Notes under the pieces: generated by a model
What the model saw: only the letters and a program-made list of their open reading frames with translations
Told to the model about the DNA's origin: nothing
The model's database searches: none
Assembly (NCBI GenBank): GCA_025765615.1
Contig: JAIVFJ010000057.1
Location: 237,501 to 301,500 of the forward strand
DNA from: Zopfochytrium polystomum
Lineage: Eukaryota > Chytridiomycota > Chytridiomycetes > Chytridiales > Chytridiaceae
Reading direction: 5' to 3'
Length of the DNA: 64,000 nucleotides
Shown here: in pieces, positions 61,197-64,000 of the stretch
How positions within the stretch are numbered: the stretch's first letter is position 1
Layout of the letters: each line of letters opens with the position of its first letter
Position numbers and translations under genes: made by a program

Positions 61197-61392
61197 GCCA
61201 GACAGTAAGCCTCCCTGACAAGGCAACGCTTTCCGCGATCGTCGTTGTTGCACGCAACGCCCCCAGCCAGCCAGCCAGCGACGACCGTTGCACTACCCCC
61301 TGCATCAGCCGCCCTTTCAACCCCCCCTTATCTGATCCCCCCATCTGATCCCCCCGCCTTCCCCCCACGCCGCAGCTAGCCAATCGATCGCA
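61030..61392. other. Divergent promoter RPS6/SNRNP40
   Basis: The 363-bp divergent interval contains an ACAG tetranucleotide repeat (about 61161-61197) and a C-rich stretch just upstream of the SNRNP40 ATG. The promoters of both genes must lie here; no clear TATA box was seen. Confidence 0.6.
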
Positions 61393-63030
61393 ATGGAGAA
61401 GCGCAAGGCCTCGGACGAACCCGATGCCGGTTCCGCTGGCGGCTTCGGCGGCGGCCTCGGAGGAGTGGTCGCAAAACGCGTCAAAGAGTCCGACTCCTCT
61501 TCAACCTCCTCAGCCCTCGCCACACGCCCCGCCGGCTCCTCGGCTCTCATTGCATCTGTGCGTGTTTGGTCTTTCGCCATTTTGGCGCCGAAGTTTTTGA
61601 AGTGGGGTTTGCTGGGGTGCGGGAGGAGTGGATAGGATGGTCTCCGGGCAATGGGAGTGTGCATGAGCTCTTCAATAACGTCTATCAACTGTCTGTCAAC
61701 CAACCAACCTAACCCCCATCCAGGTCCAGCGCACGTCCTCCCTCCAGGCCCCCATCATGTTGCTCACGGGACACTTGGCGGAGGTATTTTCGTGCAAGTT
61801 TTCGCCGTCCGGAAAGCACATCGCGTCCAGCTCCTTTGACCGGAATATACGTGAGTACTCTGACTGATTCATGAGTTTCCCCTTTCCTTTCGCATGGCGA
61901 GTCTACAGTTTTTCTTGTTCGTCCTCCTAACATGTTTCTCCGATCTTGGCAACCGGGACAATCGAAAAACGCTGCTGCTGTCCGTGTTTGGTTAAAACGC
62001 GTAGTACTCTGGAACACTTACGGCGACTGCGCAAATTTCGGCCTCCTCAAGGGCCACACGGGTGCCGTCCTGGAGATCCAGTGGTCGCGAGACGGGACTC
62101 GGATCTTTTCAGCGTCGACCGATAAAACAGTTGAGCGCCGGCGATGGCAGAACAAAAAAAAAAAAAAGGTTTTGTAACCTCTCCTTTTTCGTCCCTGCAA
62201 CGAAAACGAAAAAATCACAGCTAGGCGTATGGGACGTGGAAACCGGTGAACGCATCAAAAAGCTAAAAGGCCACGGTTCGTACGTCAACGGCTGCGCGGC
62301 GCCTCGACGCGGACCCGAAGTCCTCGCGAGCGTCTCGGACGACTCGACGGTGCGGGTCTGGGACATCCGCCAGCGGCAGCCCGCCCACACGTTCCGCGAC
62401 CGGTTCCAGCAGACGGCCGTCGCGGTGTCGGACGACGGTGGCACCGTGTTCGCCGGCGGCCTCGACAACGAGATCAAGGCGTACGACCTGCGCAACGCCG
62501 GCGCCGTCGCCTACGCCCTGCAGGGCCACCTCGACACGGTCACCGGCCTCCGCGTCAGCCCCGACGGCGGCCAGCTGCTCTCGTACGCCATGGACAACAC
62601 CGTCAGGACCTGGGACGTCAAGCCGTTCGCCGCTGGCGGCACCCGCATGCTCAAGATCTTTGAGGGAGCCCCGCAAGGGATGGAGAAGCACCTGCTGAAA
62701 CCGTGCTGGTCGGCCGACGGATCCATGGTCGCCGCCGGTGCGGCCGACCGCACTGTTGTTGTGTGGGAGGTGGCGACAAGGAAGATTTTGTACAAGCTGC
62801 CCGGACACAAGGGGTGCGTCACTGAGGTCGACTGGCACCCCACCGAGCCCATTATTGTGTCCAGCAGCAACGACAAGACGCTGTTTTTAGGTACTGTCAA
62901 GGCTCTAATGACTTCAAACACATTTGCTCAAACACACACACCCCCTCTTTCTCCCTCGCTCTCTCAATGCACCGTTGTTGCAGGCGAGGTCAACCCAACC
63001 GATGTCAAGAACATCTCCAGAGGACTGTGA
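61393..63030 (+). CDS. SNRNP40: U5 snRNP 40-kDa WD-repeat protein (SNRNP40)
   Basis: This seven-bladed WD40 protein contacts Prp8 in the U5 snRNP. Exons: 61393-61557, 61724-61850, 62005-62129, 62221-62890, 62984-63030; all junctions are phase-compatible. A start-proximal basic/acidic stretch (MEKRKASDEPDAG) precedes PIMLLTGHLAEVFSCKFSPS; then LLWNTYGDCANFGLLKGHTG, LGVWDVETGERIKKLKGHGS, SDDSTVRVWDIRQRQPAHTF, NEIKAYDLRNAGAVAYALQG, YAMDNTVRTWDVKPFA, GAADRTVVVWEVATRKILYK, and DWHPTEPIIVSSSNDKTLFL. The YGDC and MDNTVR...WDVKPF signatures distinguish it from other WD40 proteins. It is the second spliceosome gene in the window besides SF3B1. Confidence 0.95.
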
Positions 63031-63572
63031 TTGGGTCGAGTCATGATGATCATAATACTCAGCAGTGTGTGAGGATGGGTAGGAGGATTTCACCGGCAAA
63101 GAGAAACAATAACCAGAAACCAACAGCAATGCGTATACAGCACGTTGTTTTCCTTGTGTTTTTTTTCTTTGCAATTTGGTTTCGTGAGAGTGGTATTACA
63201 GAGGCAGTACAATCATTCAGCGCAAGTTCAACTCCCCTTCCCGCATCCTGCTAAACCGCTCTCCGTCTGTCCGCCCACCCAGACCCTGGCGCACGGGAAA
63301 CACTGCTCGTAACCGAAGAAATCATTTTGGGGGTGGAAGCCTTTTTTTTTTGGTACGGTGCACACTCCCTCGTTTACCTCATCTCTTTCTTCCGTGGTGA
63401 ATGCGCTACTGCATTGGGGCTCGTGAAAGTGTGTGTGAGAGTGTGGTGTCTGTCTGTCTATATATCTATCTATCTGTCTCTCTGTCTGTCTGTCTTGTTT
63501 CCCTCTTTTTCTGTCTGTTGCATTTTCTGTCTTCGCATTATAGTAGTGCGCGCACTCCGAACGACCTGATTG
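63031..63572. other. Intergenic SNRNP40 - unidentified gene
   Basis: The 542 bp holds a GTCT/ATCT tetranucleotide run (63447-63495) and a T-rich stretch at 63340-63350. It is a probable terminator and promoter interval. Confidence 0.55.
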
Positions 63573-64000
63573 ATGCACTTACGGACCACGGCGACGGCGA
63601 CGACGGCGCCGACTCGTGCGCCACCACCACCAGCAGCAGCAGCAGCAACATTCCTAGCTCCGCCCACCACACTCCACAGCAGCAGCAGCCGCAGCAGCAA
63701 TAATGTCGTCGATGGCGATGACGACGATGGCCGTCCGTCTGCGACGACGACGTATAGACAGCAGCAGCAGCAGCAGTACCCACCGCGCTCTCTCTCCCGC
63801 GGCGGCGGCGGCTCCCACCACCGCGTAGGACCAGCCCGCATACCTTCGCCAGTCGGCGTCGGCGGGCATGACCTGAAGCGCAACCTCGACTCGCTCATGA
63901 CGGACCTCCTCGAGCTGTCGCGAGACCACGACGACGTCGATGGCGAGCGCGGCGGCGTTCGCCAGCAGCATCAGCACCAGCCCGGCACCTCGTCGTCGCC
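63573..64000 (+). CDS. Unidentified Ser/Gln-rich protein, 5' part (right-truncated)
   Basis: From ATG 63573 the frame stays open through the right edge (142 codons), starting MHLRTTATATTAPTRAPPPP and passing Ala, Ser, Gln and Gly runs. The only sequence of higher complexity is KRNLDSLMTDLLELSRDHDD near 63876-63935, an amphipathic segment. No domain was recognised. The true start could differ, and an intron is possible. Triplet repeats (CAG/GAC) could keep such a frame open by chance, so coding status is tentative. Confidence 0.4.
   Translation, partial: MHLRTTATATTAPTRAPPPPAAAAATFLAPPTTLHSSSSRSSNNVVDGDDDDGRPSATTTYRQQQQQQYPPRSLSRGGGGSHHRVGPARIPSPVGVGGHDLKRNLDSLMTDLLELSRDHDDVDGERGGVRQQHQHQPGTSSS

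Overview
This is nuclear DNA of a fungus. The evidence is many short GT-AG introns, fungal-type regulators (an ERT1-like PAS protein, BUB2, a Caf120-like PH protein) and a fungal-type ribosomal protein eS6. A CYRI (FAM49) homologue, a Rac/SCAR regulator not known to me from Dikarya, together with a complex I assembly factor, MSH5 and heavy microsatellite content, points to an early-diverging lineage, most likely chytrid-like. That placement is inference. Genic DNA is very GC-rich; the transposon islands are visibly less so.

Layout. 1-1962: 3' part of an ERT1-like transcription factor (+). 1963-9752: transposon island with a Mutator-like transposase relic, a decayed Ty1/copia element and a nested solo LTR. 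9753-11785: BUB2 (-). 12467-14901: phosphoserine phosphatase with an unusual N-terminal extension (-). 14902-16550: microsatellite-rich divergent promoter region. 16551-18088: CYRI (+). 18463-23278: MSH5 (+). 23825-27071: GRC3/NOL9 polynucleotide kinase (+). 27072-30342: relic DNA including a Tc1/IS630-type transposase. 30343-33317: NEDD8 E1 regulatory subunit (-). 34145-35432: NDUFAF6 (-). 35803-39836: SF3B1 (+). 40305-42581: MET22/HAL2 nucleotidase (+). 42806-44907: CDK7 (+). 44908-51786: second large repeat island with solo LTRs and a tRNA-like relic. 51787-58670: Caf120-like PH protein (-). 59749-61029: RPS6 (-). 61393-63030: SNRNP40 (+). 63573-64000: 5' part of an unidentified gene (+).

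The genes are mostly single-copy housekeeping functions: splicing (SF3B1, SNRNP40), transcription and cell cycle (CDK7, BUB2), rRNA processing and translation (GRC3, RPS6), neddylation, serine and sulfur-nucleotide metabolism, complex I assembly, meiotic recombination (MSH5) and actin control (CYRI). No operon-like or dedicated gene cluster is visible.

The main structural observations are these. Transposon remains occur in exactly the three convergent (3'-3') intervals and in no tandem or divergent interval. Introns are loaded with homopolymer and dinucleotide tracts. Three otherwise conserved genes (CYRI, NDUFAF6, CDK7) each carry one apparent single-base frame break, which may be assembly error. 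Exon boundaries were placed by eye from reading frame, splice motifs and family knowledge.
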